A DNA stretch of 64,000 bases from Mixophyes australis (GCA_036250195.1 JAVHZZ010000004.1:159059227-159123226), one strand, 5' to 3'. Shown: positions 46,429 to 57,789, counted from the first letter of the stretch. Numbers and translations: made by a program. Notes: generated by a model not told the origin, from the sequence alone.

Positions 46429-46720
46429 ATAGTTTTCTATTTTACTCTTAGTGGAGAGAGGATCTGATGCAGACAGATACCAAACTGCCTTTGTCCATTT
46501 CAATTTATATTGTACAGTATATAATGGCTGAATTTATTAGTATTTTATACAAGTGGAGGGGGGCCTAGAGAGACAGAAACCAAACTGGCTTTCTCCATGT
46601 CAATTAATATTGTACAGTCTATAATGGCTGAATTTTTTGTTTTTTTAAAAAAGTGGAGGGGGGCCTATAGAGACAGAAAGCAAACTGTCTTTTTCCATTT
46701 CTTTACGTATTTAACTATAA
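46361..46720 (+). repeat. Second ~100-bp-period array, ~3.5 units
   Basis: AGACAGATACCAAACTGCC-type starts at 46368, 46471, 46571 and 46671 (spacings 103, 100, 100), with TTATATTGTACAGT.TATAATGGCTGAAT in each. Unrelated in sequence to the 44.5-45.8 kb array but of the same unit length, within the same element. Confidence 0.92.
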
Positions 46721-47183
46721 GTGTAGGTTGTAATATACATCCAAAGATGATGGCTGCATTGCCAATATGCATAGATGGAGAGGAAGACAATCTGTTTTGT
46801 GTGTAGAATAAATGAAGGCCTACCAACGAAGAATTAAACAGTTTTTTTGGATGATTTATTACCTCAACAATTAGATTACTTATCTCTAAAACAGTTGGAG
46901 CACTAAATTGGGTTATTTTAGGCACAAAAACATGTATTTTCCAACAAAATAGCAAAACAAAACCAAACAAAACCAAAACCAAAACCAAAACACGCAATGG
47001 CGGTTTTGCAAAACCAAAACCAAAACCAAAACACGACGGTAATCCAGATCCAAAACCGAATCCAAAACCAAAACACGGGGGTCAGTGACCATCTCTACAT
47101 TAACTGTGAAATCATTTGAGCTCCTTACTAAAATATTGTTTTAAATGCACTATGAAGTGCCCCCTTGATGTTACTTTTACATA

Positions 47184-47185
<2 letters not shown>

Positions 47186-47217
<32 letters not shown>
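47186..47217. repeat. (GT)n microsatellite
   Basis: About 15 GT units at the left edge of the composite Tc1 repeat. Confidence 0.95.
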
Positions 47218-47218
<1 letters not shown>

Positions 47219-47235
47219 CTATATATCTATCTATA

Positions 47236-47397
47236 TCTATGGGCAGTCACTCCCATGCCGTGCACCTATGTGTGAACTCCTGTCTCCAGGTAACAGCACG
47301 ATCATTAATCCTGTCTGTACTTCTCCCTGCTGGAGAAGTACAGACAGGGTTAATGTACTACTCCCTGCAGGTCCTGTTCTGGTTAACTTTTCCTATA

Positions 47398-47448
<51 letters not shown>

Positions 47449-47503
47449 CAACCTTTGTAGGCTTTATTTCTTGCAATGGTACAGGCACTACTGCCAGATG
47501 CAG
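47236..47503. repeat. Flank of Tc1 copy 2, with hairpin and (TA)n
   Basis: Counterpart of 11283-11523. The 23-bp stem is kept (47304-47326 with 47332-47354, one mismatch). A (TA)n run has expanded at 47404-47447 where copy 1 has only a short AT-rich patch. Confidence 0.82.
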
Positions 47504-48394
47504 CTTAGTAGATGGCATAGGACAATAGTGTTCAGACACTTGGCCAGTACACCAACAGGACTGTAATGACAATTGTATTCAAATACATGTACATTAATAT
47601 AGAGTTGATCCCCTTTTGCAGCAATAACAGCTTTCACTCTTTCCACAAGATGTTGGTGTGTTTCTGTGAGAATTTGTGCCCATTCATTCTGTAGAGCATT
47701 TATGAAGTCAGGTACTGATGTTGGATGAGAAGGCCTGGCTTGCAATCTCCATTCCAGTTCATCCCAAAGGTGTTTGATGGGATTGAGGTCAGGGCTCTGT
47801 GTGGGCCAGTCAAGTTCTTCCACACCGAACTCATCAAACCATGTCTTTGCAGTTTTGCTTTGTGCTCTGGGGCACAGCCATTTTGGAATAGAAAAGGGCC
47901 TTGCAAAAACTGTTGCCACAAAGTTGGAAGCATAGCATTGTCCAAAATGGCTTGGTATGCCAAAGCATTAAGATTGCCCTTCAATGGAGATAAGGGGCTA
48001 GCCCAAACCACGAAAAATATCAATGCAGTCAAACCTAGATTCACCCTTCTGACTGCCAAACAGAGATGCGTGATTTGTCACTTCAAAGAACACGTTTCCA
48101 CTGGTCCACAGTCCAGTGTTGGTGTGCTTTACACCACTTCATCCAATGCTTGGCATTGATCTTGGTGATGTGAGGCTTGCATGTAGCTGCTCGGCCATGG
48201 AAACCCATTCCATTAAGCTCCCACCACACAGTTTTTGTGCTTACATTAATGCCAGTGGAAGTTCGGAACTCTTCAGTTATGGAATCAGCAGAGAGTTTAT
48301 GACCATGCGTCTTAGCAGTCGCTAACCCCCGCTCTGTGAATTTATGTGGTCTTCTGCTTCATAGCTGGGTTGCTGTTCTTCCTTTCCACTTTCT
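47504..48394 (-). mobile_element. Tc1/mariner copy 2, truncated by a SINE
   Basis: Same subfamily as 11524-12766. Minus-strand transposase is better preserved: SPLKGNLNALAYQAILDNAM, then, after a frameshift, FDEFGVEELDWPTQSPDLNP and HLWDELEWRL (the DDE-domain PDLN block), continuing to LVERVKAVIAAKGDQ. An in-frame shift near 47.8 kb separates the two halves. The 5' third and its terminal repeat are cut off at 48394 where the SINE begins. Confidence 0.9.
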
Positions 48395-48554
48395 AATAAT
48401 CATCATCACCATTTATTTATATAGCGATACTAATTCCGCAGCGCTGTACAGAGAACTCATTCACATCAGTTCCTACCCCATTGAAGCCTACAGTCTACAT
48501 TTCCTAACACACAGACAGACTAAGTTCAATTTGCAGCCAATAACCCTATCAGTT
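48395..48554 (-). mobile_element. SINE tail fragment inserted in Tc1
   Basis: (ATG)n, CGCTATATAAATAAATG tail and the TGTAGGCTTCAA variant of the TGTAAGC block, ending in the truncated middle. Fixes the insertion order: SINE after Tc1. Confidence 0.85.
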
Positions 48555-48635
48555 CTAAACACCTTCTCCAAATTCCTGTAATCAGCTCTGTGTCCATGAA
48601 TTTTATCTCTAACCTCCAAAGCTCTCAAGGCAATC

Positions 48636-49490
48636 CGAGTTGTAGTGAATTGCTTCTCCAAACAAGTCTTCTTCACAGCCATAAAGAATCTGCCATAGGC
48701 ACTCCAACTCTCCCAAATCTTCACCAAGGAGTATATGACAGAGAGTTCAGTTTGTGGTGAAGTTTTGGAGGGCCTTCTGCAAGGGGCTGGAAATGTCACT
48801 CTGTTTCTCATCTGGGTACCACCCCTTGCTGAATGGACAGATGTAAAGTGCCAACCAATACTTCCAACAGTTCCTGCAGGGCTGTGTCTCAGATGACCAT
48901 AATGACTGATCCCAACTGCTTGCATGGTCAGATTTCTCATGGAACAACCTAGTGCATTCCCCTTCTATGTCAATCACAGGTTCCATGCAGTGGTTATTCT
49001 GTCTTCACACTGCTGGGATTCGTTTGGCATGCAAACTTGTGTAGGATCTCAAAGGACTGAAGATGGTGGTAGCTAACAAAAAAGGGTTGTCAACCAGAGG
49101 AGATGGGAAAGTGTTCTCTCCACAAGAAATACTACCCTGAAGATACCCTTATTTAAACTGGGGCCTAGGGACTTTGGGCCATATCCAATCAGGAGAGAAT
49201 AAGTGCAGCATAATACAGGCTATGGATACCACCTTCCTTTCGGATTCATCCATCTGTTTCCTAGATGACGGAGTTCTTCATCCCACATTGAAGATAGAGG
49301 TCCGCCAAGAGTATATCATTCAGTCGGTCCTTGAATCTCCCAGATCTGGGAGAGGAGTGCAGTGCCTGATATATTGGAAGGGCTTGAATATTGGTGTTGG
49401 ATTAAGTCAACAAACATTCACACACCTGCACTGCTAGCCAAAATTCTTCAGGCTGACTCCTGACAAGTCTAGAGGGTTGCATCTGGATTC
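48636..49490 (+). pseudogene. Chromovirus (Ty3/gypsy) integrase and chromodomain, decayed
   Basis: Integrase core pieces in order: VVVNCFSK (first catalytic Asp replaced by Asn), LSQIFTKEY, then in another frame QFVVKFWRAFCKGLEMSL and SSGYHPLLNGQ (48813-48830, the GYHPxxNGQ landmark), then LLAWSDFSWNNLVHS. From ~49297 comes a chromodomain: EYIIQSVLESPRSGRG, CLIYWKGL, and FFRLTPDKS after a stop. The chromodomain directs insertion to particular chromatin in active relatives. Multiple stops and frame changes show this copy is dead. Confidence 0.83.
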
Positions 49491-49530
49491 TAACAGCCCC
49501 CCCCACCCACTGTGTGTGGGGGGGAAACAC

Positions 49531-49750
49531 TGTTAGATTCACAACACTAGCACCAGATGAGAGCTGTCAGAAAACAATTACTGGGAGGATCCACAGCACT
49601 AGTTCCAGATAATTATCCACAATTACAGCTAGGTAAACCTTCTCTCAATTCCTGTAATCAGCACTCTGCTAAGAACAGCAAATCCAGCGAATCACTTCAT
49701 ATGGACTACTGCAAAGGTTTCTTTAGCCTTCAGTGAAAAGGTCAAGTCAA
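49531..49750 (+). mobile_element. Probable 3' LTR start of the chromovirus
   Basis: A purine tract GGGGGGGAAA (49519-49528) just upstream resembles the polypurine primer, followed by TGTTAGATTCACAACACTAG. AATTCCTGTAATCAGC (49648) also occurs at 48570, upstream of the integrase piece, suggesting duplicated LTR or rearrangement. The 3' boundary is not visible. Confidence 0.4.
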
Positions 49751-49921
49751 TAAGAAAATGTATCTTACCTGTTTGTAGCCCGCAATTCTACCAAACCTTT
49801 GCAGGAGCAAAGTTTTGTTTTGGATTTCTCTGCTTGTGCTTTCAACAAGATTTGCTTTATTTGACTGTACATCATGATTCTATCTTCTAATATCTTTTGC
49901 GGTGGTGGTCATATTCCCAAA

Positions 49922-50069
49922 CATGACTACCGTGACAACACTTACCCCGACATCTTGACAGCTAATCTCGAAACCCCGACATGCACTTAATATCGATTGT
50001 TTAAGAGCAAGTCGGGGTTCCAAGATTTGCTGTCAAGATGTCTGGGTAAGTGTTGTCACTGTAGTCATG
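49922..50069. mobile_element. Small foldback element, 148 bp
   Basis: CATGACTACCGTGACAACAC at the left is mirrored by the complement ending at 50069. The arms are ~60 bp each with a ~28-nt centre, mostly perfect. Confidence 0.85.
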
Positions 50070-50693
50070 ATCGCTGTTATGTACCCAACCCATCCTCTGA
50101 CTCTGATTTCATCCCCCACTATTCTACCTTCTCCAATTCCTTGGCTTTGGCTTCATCCAACACTATTGTACCTTCTACAATCCTTTCACTTCAGCGTGTT
50201 CTTCACTACCAGTCCTTTCATAACTAAGTAGCTTGGTCGGATGTGGTGTGTCTCTGATTGCTACCCCAGCCAAGTGTTTCTTTCATGGGATTTACAAACA
50301 TTGTGACACCTTACAGACAATATATTAGAAAAAGAAAGGCAACCTAATGTTTCTTACCAGGAAGTTGAGTTTCTAGTCAACAATGTTGTTTACACACTGT
50401 TGACAGCAAACAAATCACAGAACATAAACACTGTAGCTCCCATAAGGAGTTATATCGATGAAGTAAATATGAATAAAGATGGCAGGACTTTAAGCACTGC
50501 TTGCAACTGCAAGACCCTAATAGACATACAAAAAGAAATTGTTGGGGACCTGCTGCCCAGCTGCAACTTATCATATTGGAGCAGAGAGCAATGGCATGCT
50601 TTTAACCAGAGCAGATAGAAGGACTGGGTGGAGTTGACACAGATAGGGCATTCCCTGCCCAGCAACAGAGCACACCAAAAAGTAAATATTTAT
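50070..50693. other. Unassigned spacer
   Basis: No recognised feature; the last bases (ACAT, 50694-50697) are the target duplication of the next LTR. Confidence 0.5.
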
Positions 50694-50697
50694 ACAT

Positions 50698-51535
50698 TGT
50701 TATGTGCGTATTGTCGCTAACCAATAACGATTGTCGAACCTCGATTTGTGTTTCCAAAGCACAAAGATTTATTCGCAATAAGTAGAATAATATGCTCAAG
50801 CGAAGTAATAGTAAATACAGCCGTTACTTATCGCAGGCACTCTGGATCCAGTGCAGTCATTCAATCCTGAAGTCTGGGGACAAGATGTCTGCATGCTGGA
50901 TCACAAGCTGCTGCTTATATACACAATCAAATACAGTAATACAATAAAGATGGTATAGCTTGCATCTATTGGTCCAGGTCTCAGGAATGTCCAAGGGGTT
51001 GTCAATCATTGGCTGGTTCATCCTAAGGAATCCAGAGGAGGGGGTCATCTCTGCAGGGGGTAGGCTCTGCTCTTCCCGCCAAGATTCCTTAGTCTTAAGT
51101 AGTTCATAATTCCCTATCATTCATAACTTGTGTATGCACTCTGCGATTCCCTCGCAAAGTGAACCAAACAGTAGGATATGTAACAAGGTTCATTATGATA
51201 CCACTTATGATGTTATTCCTTCAACCCGTTCCGTGTATTTCACTAATATGCATGTAACTCTGATATAACATATAAATACTACTATATTTCGACATAACTG
51301 ACTATGTGTTGCAACTACCATTAATGTGTACTATTTTATAAGTATGCGTGTTTGTGCGAATGTATGGTAAAAGACCAATTACTGTTGCTGCCACGTGCAG
51401 TGGATGCGTACGCCCTTTCACGACGTAGCGTGCCCTTGTACGTCGATGCGTACCGTACGCATCTATTCAGACAAAGACAACCAAGTTTGCTAGACTTTAA
51501 TTGAAATGACTTTATCCAATTTGCTGACTTCGACA
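50698..51535 (-). mobile_element. Solo LTR of a retrovirus-like element, copy 1
   Basis: The LTR runs TGTCGAAG...CATAACA in minus sense and is flanked by an exact 4-bp duplication ACAT (50694-50697, 51536-51539). In minus sense U3 carries GTATATAAGCAGC (TATA, ~50915), followed by GCGAATAAATC (poly(A) signal, ~50773) and a short U5. No internal region remains, so the element was lost by LTR-LTR recombination. A 4-bp duplication is known for gammaretroviral and some gypsy integrases. Confidence 0.87.
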
Positions 51536-51706
51536 ACATATATCATTAACTTTGTTGTAGCAGGGCCCTATATCTATCTGTCGTCTTGTCCACTTCATAT
51601 GTTATTGACTATCCTTTCTGTTTTAAACTTACATTGCCAGTATTATATATTTGAAACTAACAACTGTAAAAAAGACACATGAACCCACTTGCAACTGTAC
51701 ATTTAT

Positions 51707-51818
51707 TATCATCATCAGCAGCAGCGATTTTTATAGCGTCACTAATTCTGCAGCACTGTAAAGAGAACTCACTCACATCAGTCCCTATCCCATTGAAGCC
51801 TACAGTCTAAATTCCCTA

Positions 51819-51864
<46 letters not shown>

Positions 51865-52091
51865 AGACCTAGAGAGATTTATATAGCGGTTTATATAACA
51901 CCAGAGTGCTATACAGAAAACTCACATCAGTCCCTAGCCCATTGGAGCTTACAGTCTAAATTCCCTAACATACACACACGCACATACCTAGAGAGACTAA
52001 GGTCAATTTAATATAAGCCAATTAGCCTACTGGTATGTGTTTAGAGTGTGGGAGGAAACTGGAGCATTTGGAGGAAACCCACGCAAACACA
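51707..52091 (-). mobile_element. SINE with duplicated 3' half
   Basis: The tail block (TTTAGACTGTAAGC.., GCGCTATATAA) appears twice, at 51707-51865 and 51880-52000, separated by a long CA run (51822-51862). The conserved middle follows up to 52091; the head is missing. Either slippage in the CA tract or two nested copies. Confidence 0.8.
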
Positions 52092-52476
52092 TATGAGTAT
52101 CATTTTCTATCAATATAGTATACATTCTAAGTAGATAACTACTGAGTACAGAAATGGCTTTAAGTGACCATAGCTGTGTTGTCTTTGGTATCAGATGCAT
52201 CAGTTACTATTAATATTTTACAGATTTTGTCTATTTTTTAATATTTATAACATTAAAAACTTGTCCTTAGCTGCCTCTGATATCTGTTTTATTGCTATCA
52301 TTTAATTTTTATGCTTTATTTAGATATGTAAGTTGTGGTTTAATGTTGTTTCTAATTTAGGACAAGAGATATATTTTTTTGCTTTTGAAATCCACACATC
52401 TATCACTATGTAGTAAGTGTTACAGCAATAAAAAGTATGTTTACAGAATAATTCAATGATTGTCTCACTTCCATAG
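52092..52476. other. Unassigned spacer
   Basis: No feature; ends with a pyrimidine-rich AG (52475-52476) that could be a splice acceptor. Confidence 0.45.
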
Positions 52477-52790
52477 ATGTTGAGGAAGAACAACAATGCA
52501 CCCCAACATCAGCAAGACTGGTCCCTCAAAGACCATCATCACCACCACCACCACTACCAGACTTACTAATACCATCACTACCACCATCTGAGAGATATTT
52601 TTGCTCGCACCTCTTACTTTCACTAAAAAAAAATCACTGGGTAGTGTCTCACTTTATGTTGTACATGTCATGCGCAATATCTGGAAGATTAGCACTCAGA
52701 CTACTGATAAAAAGACACGCATCACACATAACCTGTATGTTGGGAATACACATAAAGTATTCCTCTTCCAATGGCAAATGTAAAAATTGA
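52477..52790 (+). CDS. Candidate isolated exon, Pro-rich then BESS-like
   Basis: After the acceptor-like CACTTCCATAG the sequence is open for ~104 codons (phase 1) to TGA at 52788-52790. It starts VEEEQQCTPTSARLVPQRPS, then a Pro run, then SERYFCSHLLLSLKK, loosely like the BESS motif that follows MADF domains in accessory proteins of PIF/Harbinger transposons. The tail after ~52630 looks non-coding. No upstream MADF exon was found. The call is tentative; a chance ORF in a CAC/CCA-rich stretch is possible. Confidence 0.25.
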
Positions 52791-54609
52791 CTGAGGTGCT
52801 ACAGGACTGCTCACTTCAGTGCATCACTGAGACATTTCTGCTGCGATAGCCATTATGTTCTGGAATGATCCAGACACACAGAAATGTAACACTGCCAACA
52901 ATTTAGATAGCATTGATATTGCTGTACTGAAGTTGATCAAATGTTCACTCTGCACAATGGTCAGAGTTTTCAAGATGACATGAGGTGGGAGCAGCATTTC
53001 AACAGCATTTCACCCCATGTATCACTCCTCACAAAGAAGCTTTCACATGCCCTGTTAACACGCTCCCTTCTCCTGACCTGAAGTTGGTGTTGGTGCTGCT
53101 GCTGGTGGCATTGATGGCAGCACCTCTCTTACATGTAATGGCACCATTCTAGAAAGTATGCCTATATGACATATGAATAGAAAACAAATGATGTTAGTTA
53201 TGTTCATAATTCAATCCTTATATTAGCCCAACATGTTGTAGACCCGCTCCACAATGTGTTGTGTTGTGTACCAAATAGTAGACAAATACCAAAAAGGTAA
53301 ATGAGGCGTAGTGGCAAAGAAGATCTGAGGTGTAATGTACATGTTGGGAGACAAAACTAATAAATATATTACTTGGATTTTGTTAATAAGAAATATTTTA
53401 TTCTTAAAAAACATATGAACATTAAAAACAATAATAAAAGTCAAATTAATTGCTGAGGATATGTGTGCTATAATAATCCAAAAATTTAACTTAGAACCTA
53501 CAGTGCACTTGTAGGAAAACAAATGTTTAGTTCAGTTCATACGTTATCAATTTGATCACTCACAGACATGTAGAGTTCCAAAATGTTTGTTATATTGGAT
53601 CCACTTATTAAGCTCTACTCGCCATAGGAACTGTGGATTGCAGGAGCTGAAAAGTGGAATTACCCATTGTCCGTCAAAGATCTTCAAAATGTGAAAAGGT
53701 TGAAATCCGGGTAGCCACACCTGATATTGGCACTAACACTAATGAATGAAGTACAATCAGCTAAAGCAATAAGAAGCATCTAATTATTAGCGCTGTCCAT
53801 CTTCATAATCATTACGCACCAGCCCTGTAGAAGGAGCAAGTGATGCACCTCCTGACAGGTGCACATGCGTCTTTATCCAGGTCAGACTTAGTCACAAATA
53901 TGTGATTACACACTTATTGTATGTAGGCTGTGCTTACATGCATTTTTCATCTTCATACCTTCCTCTCTAAATGTAAGGGTTCTCAAGTGTAAGATATGTC
54001 CGACTTTACATTGAGTGCAAGATATTTACATTTTTCTGTGTGCATCCCCAGTTCAAAGATGCATATTATACATATATCCACTTAGGTCTTCAGAAATAAG
54101 TGTCTTTTTAATAACGCACAACACCAATGAGACCTGGATAGTGGCGATGCTAATGGCACATTAACATTGAAACACTAATTTACATGAATTATGTCTAATA
54201 CTATGCATTAAAATAATACACACAAAAGATGATATTCAGAAAAGTATGCTTTATATTGCCCAATCTTATAGAACAGATACACTGTCAAGGACAAAAAACT
54301 TCAAGGTAGTGATCTGTATTTTAGAAAACACAAATAAAGCAATATTGTTTTTGAGACATTGTTTTGACCTGCTTGATTTTGTATAGATAGTTGTTTCTTT
54401 TTTGTTATTTTTTAATAATAAGCAGTGGTCGAAGGGGAAATCCATAAGTGGCGCCATGGTATTCAATAGTTTTATAATGAAGGCAGTAGAAGTGACAGCA
54501 TGTCATGCCATCATTTACCAGCCCACTTCAATCACTGCAAATAAGTGTATTTACCCTTCAAGCTTACATATTCTAAAAATCAATAATCCCATGCCTCCAA
54601 TTGTTGCTA

Positions 54610-54611
<2 letters not shown>
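52791..54611. other. Unassigned stretch
   Basis: Possibly the remainder of whatever element contains the 52.5-kb exon; no transposase motif could be confirmed on either strand. Confidence 0.4.
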
Positions 54612-54653
<42 letters not shown>

Positions 54654-54684
54654 TTTGTTATTATTATTATTATTATTGTTATTA
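54612..54684. repeat. (TTA)n microsatellite
   Basis: About 24 TTA units with two interruptions. Confidence 0.96.
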
Positions 54685-55434
54685 ATAAAGAAAGCAGGAG
54701 ATAGGTGAACATGCAGATACAAATTACACAAAAAAATATATTTAATCAGGAAACTATGCTTACAAGTGCTGTGGGGTTGCATTTTTATGTGCAAACTTGT
54801 TGAATTCTGTTGAAAAATAATAAAACGTTCCATTTCTGCACTTTGTTGCTTATACGTCAGTGACCCCCAGTGGCCACTTTTACAGTTTTAAATGTATAAT
54901 TGGGACGTTTTATGTATAAATCACCCATATATTTTGTACAGCTGTACATAAAGGAATAAACTATATACATAGAATATGAACACAACCCCAAACATTAAAT
55001 ATTCCACTAACCCTACACTTTAACAAATTTAGCCATACAAATTGCGACAATGTACATTTTAGAATGTCATCAGTTGCTGTTCTCAACATTTTTTTCTAAT
55101 TAAAAATAAACTCTATATAGTTTAGGCAAAATGCCATGGGTGCTTTTTTAGTTGAAAATGTGTGCCTGTTTATTTAAGGATTGTTTGTTTTATGGAAATA
55201 TTTGTACCAGGAAGACTGACTTACATATTCAAATGAAATTGCCACCGCAAATGTTCCCATTGACTTTCTCCTATGAGCTTAATACATCAATGAATTATAA
55301 ATTATTCTGTCAATGCATTCAATTAGGATTCAGAAACTGATTTTGCAGTCTTGGCCAGGTAATCTAATTACATTTGAATCATTAATTTGATAAATTATTG
55401 ATAATCATAGTAAATTATCCCTACATTTCTTTTA
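54685..55434. other. Unassigned AT-rich stretch
   Basis: No recognised feature. Confidence 0.5.
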
Positions 55435-55540
55435 AATTGTAAGTTCTAACAACCTTTTTTCAAGTCTAAATTTATATTGTAATATTGCTATTCCTGTGTG
55501 CTTATTTTGTTTGTACAGCACTACAGAATAAAGACAAGCA
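55435..55540 (+). mobile_element. Ancient L2-type LINE tail
   Basis: ATTGTAAGTTCTAACAAC followed ~60 bp later by TTTGTACAGCACTACAGAATAA resembles the TGTAAGC...CAGCGCTACGGAAT layout of L2 3' ends, without the terminal microsatellite. Confidence 0.5.
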
Positions 55541-56335
55541 TTACAATCTGATATTGACCCCTTTATTGCTGAAACTCATACATTGGCTTTCTAGTTTTCT
55601 TTTCAGAAGACTTTGTATTTTCCACACATACTTTGGTTTCTTTTTAACCCAATAATAGAATGCTTAGTAGGTGTTTCCAAAAGCAGCAATAATGAGGTCA
55701 TTTAGAAATATTTATATTTTATATATAAAAGCCAGGATGAGAGCAATAGAAGATTTTTTAAATTTCCTCTCCATCCCCGGGCCTCTTTCCCCAGTGCTGC
55801 AACTGTAATTGGACATCATTGATCTGATGCTTTGTGATTAGTGCATATTTGTGCTTTACAAAAAAAGGTACGAAGGTGCATGAAAAGTGTATGTAGTGAG
55901 GGGTGAACTTATATTAATTGCAATGGATTACTACTTAAAATGTTATTTGATCAGAGAAGCTTACAGTATAAATAATAATAAAACTAATAATTCTTATATG
56001 GCGCCTCTTGTTTTGAATATGTTACTCCATGTTGTTTATTCTCATGAGACATTGTATTCTTTTATCTAGTAAACCCAAATCGATCAAGCCATATCACTTC
56101 CTCTTTTACTTGACTCATATAACAAATATTTGGTCTGAGGAGCATTACAGGACATTATCTCAGTAGGTTGCATTAGCGATTGTAGATAGATCATCTCTAG
56201 TTTAGTGTACCAACTTATTAGTACAGTACAGTTGTGTACCTCCATATACTTTGTGTGCATGTTCATAGTTTTGCTGAGTTCATTCTGTTTGCTCCATCAT
56301 TTCTTCCTTTAGGACATGGCATTAACTTGTGTCAG
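55541..56335. other. Unassigned stretch
   Basis: No recognised feature. Confidence 0.5.
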
Positions 56336-56742
56336 TGCAACAGGTGCTAAACGGGACAAAGCCAAGCAGCACAATCCCTGATTCTACACCCCAGTTACTC
56401 ATGTGATCCAGAGGAAACAATATGGAACACCACCTCACTGTCTGCGAACTTTTGATCCAAGACTCGCCTTGAGTCTCCTCCCCGGCACACCTACTGGTAC
56501 GACCCCTGCAGGGGAAACAAAGTGTGAAGATCCGCTATCCTTCCAAGGGGGAGGCAATGTCCGAGGTGACGATTACGAGGCAGAGACACCCACTCTACCC
56601 TGGTCGCTGGCATCTAGTTTTGCTCTGGGCTGCTAATTCGGAGCAGCGAGTATGAGGGCCTAGGAACAATCCCGCTCAAGTACTCCACCCACCAGGAAGT
56701 GGGAGTCCGTTCGGAACAAAGGAGCCTTAGTGTTACTTTCCA
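56336..56742 (-). mobile_element. Direct repeat, probable 3' LTR
   Basis: Matches 59101-59505: shared blocks include CACCACCTCACTGTCTGCGA, CAGAGACACCCACTCTACCC and GAACAAAGGAGCCTTAGTGT. Similarity starts just beyond the expected primer site and ends at AACACTAAGG in minus sense. Confidence 0.8.
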
Positions 56743-56914
56743 CCTCATCCTCTTCCAGGGCATGTACCAGGGCCAATAGCATGTTGGCCGTGATCCACTG
56801 GGGCTGTGCTCTGACATTACAGACCTGGAGAGACACTCATCCCCTCCGTATCACCGCCAGCGCACTTCCTATCAGGGCAGGCAGCCGTTATCCTCCCTCA
56901 GTCTTTCTACAGGC

Positions 56915-57781
56915 TGTTATGAGCGTTTTGTCGCTATCCAATAACGATTGTCTAATCTCGATTTGTGTTTCCAACGCACAAATATTTATTCTCAAAAAGT
57001 AGCAGAATATATTCAAGCGAAATAATAATAAGTACAGCCGTTACTTATCGCAGGCGCTCTGGATCCAGTGTACAGTCATTCAGTCCTGAAGTCTGTGGTC
57101 TAGGTGACTGAACACTACATGAGAGCTACTGCTTATATGCAAACAGAGATACAGTGAAACAATGCAGGTGGTATAGCTTGCTTCTATTGGTCCAGGCATC
57201 AGGAGGGTCCAGGGGGTTACACATCATAGGCTGATTCAATCTAAGGAATCCAAAGGTGGGGTTCTCTCCAGGGGATGAGCTCTGTTCTTCCCGCCAAACT
57301 GCTCTGTTCTTCCCGCCACACTCCAATTACAATCAGTCCATTTGCATTTGACAGTTAATATCATATTAAACTTTTATTCCCTAACATCAATAACTAGAGT
57401 ATTCAATGTGTGATCTCTTTGCCGAATGCACCGAACAGCTGCTATGTAAGGGGGATTAATATGATATTAGACATGACACATTTCTTTTAACCTGAACCAT
57501 ATGTATCACTAATATGCATATAACTTATAAAATTACACATAAACACTACTATATTTTAACATAAATAACTATGTGTTTCAACTACCATTAATGTGTACTA
57601 TTTTACAAATGTGTGTGTTGGTGCGAATGTATGTAAAAGCGTAAATACTGTTGTTGCCACGTGTTGCGGCTGCGTACGCCCTTCCACGCTGTAGCGTGCC
57701 ATGCGCATCTTTTCAGACAAAGACAACCAAGTTTGCTCGATTTTAATTGAAATGACTTTATCCAATTTACTGACTTTGACA
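56915..57781 (-). mobile_element. Solo LTR of a retrovirus-like element, copy 2
   Basis: Same family as 50698-51535, 867 bp, with an exact 4-bp duplication AGGC (56911-56914, 57782-57785). In minus sense a GCATATAAGCAGT TATA box and GAGAATAAATATT poly(A) signal occupy the same places. It differs from copy 1 by an extra ~30 bp with a repeated TTCTTCCCGCCA (plus sense). It inserted into the gypsy-type element, just past the protease. Confidence 0.88.
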
Positions 57782-57789
57782 AGGCTCAA

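Larger units (their letters stand above)
44194..47097 (+). mobile_element. Complete hAT-type element carrying satellite arrays
   Basis: A 2,904-bp unit with 9-bp inverted termini TAGAGATGG/CCATCTCTA and an exact 8-bp duplication CATTAACT on both sides (44186-44193, 47098-47105), diagnostic of hAT insertion. Contents in order: GC-rich subterminal palindromes (GGTTCTCCGAGAACC), a TATA-like box, a 12-unit array of 100-bp repeats, a 219-codon ORF, a ~100-bp-period array, and an (AAACCA)n-rich 3' end. The ORF shares IEDATLEL with the transposase remnant at 18.0 kb, but no BED finger or catalytic region follows. It must therefore be non-autonomous, mobilised by a related full-length element. Confidence 0.9.

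Noticed and set aside
47116..47528. Open frames of ~114 codons spanning GT and TA runs
   Set aside because: Dominated by microsatellite translation (VCVCVC, YIYIYI).
53223..53522. 99-codon minus-strand frame, considered as Harbinger transposase
   Set aside because: Only vague resemblance to the N-terminal helix region; no catalytic motif and mostly hydrophobic AT-rich codons.
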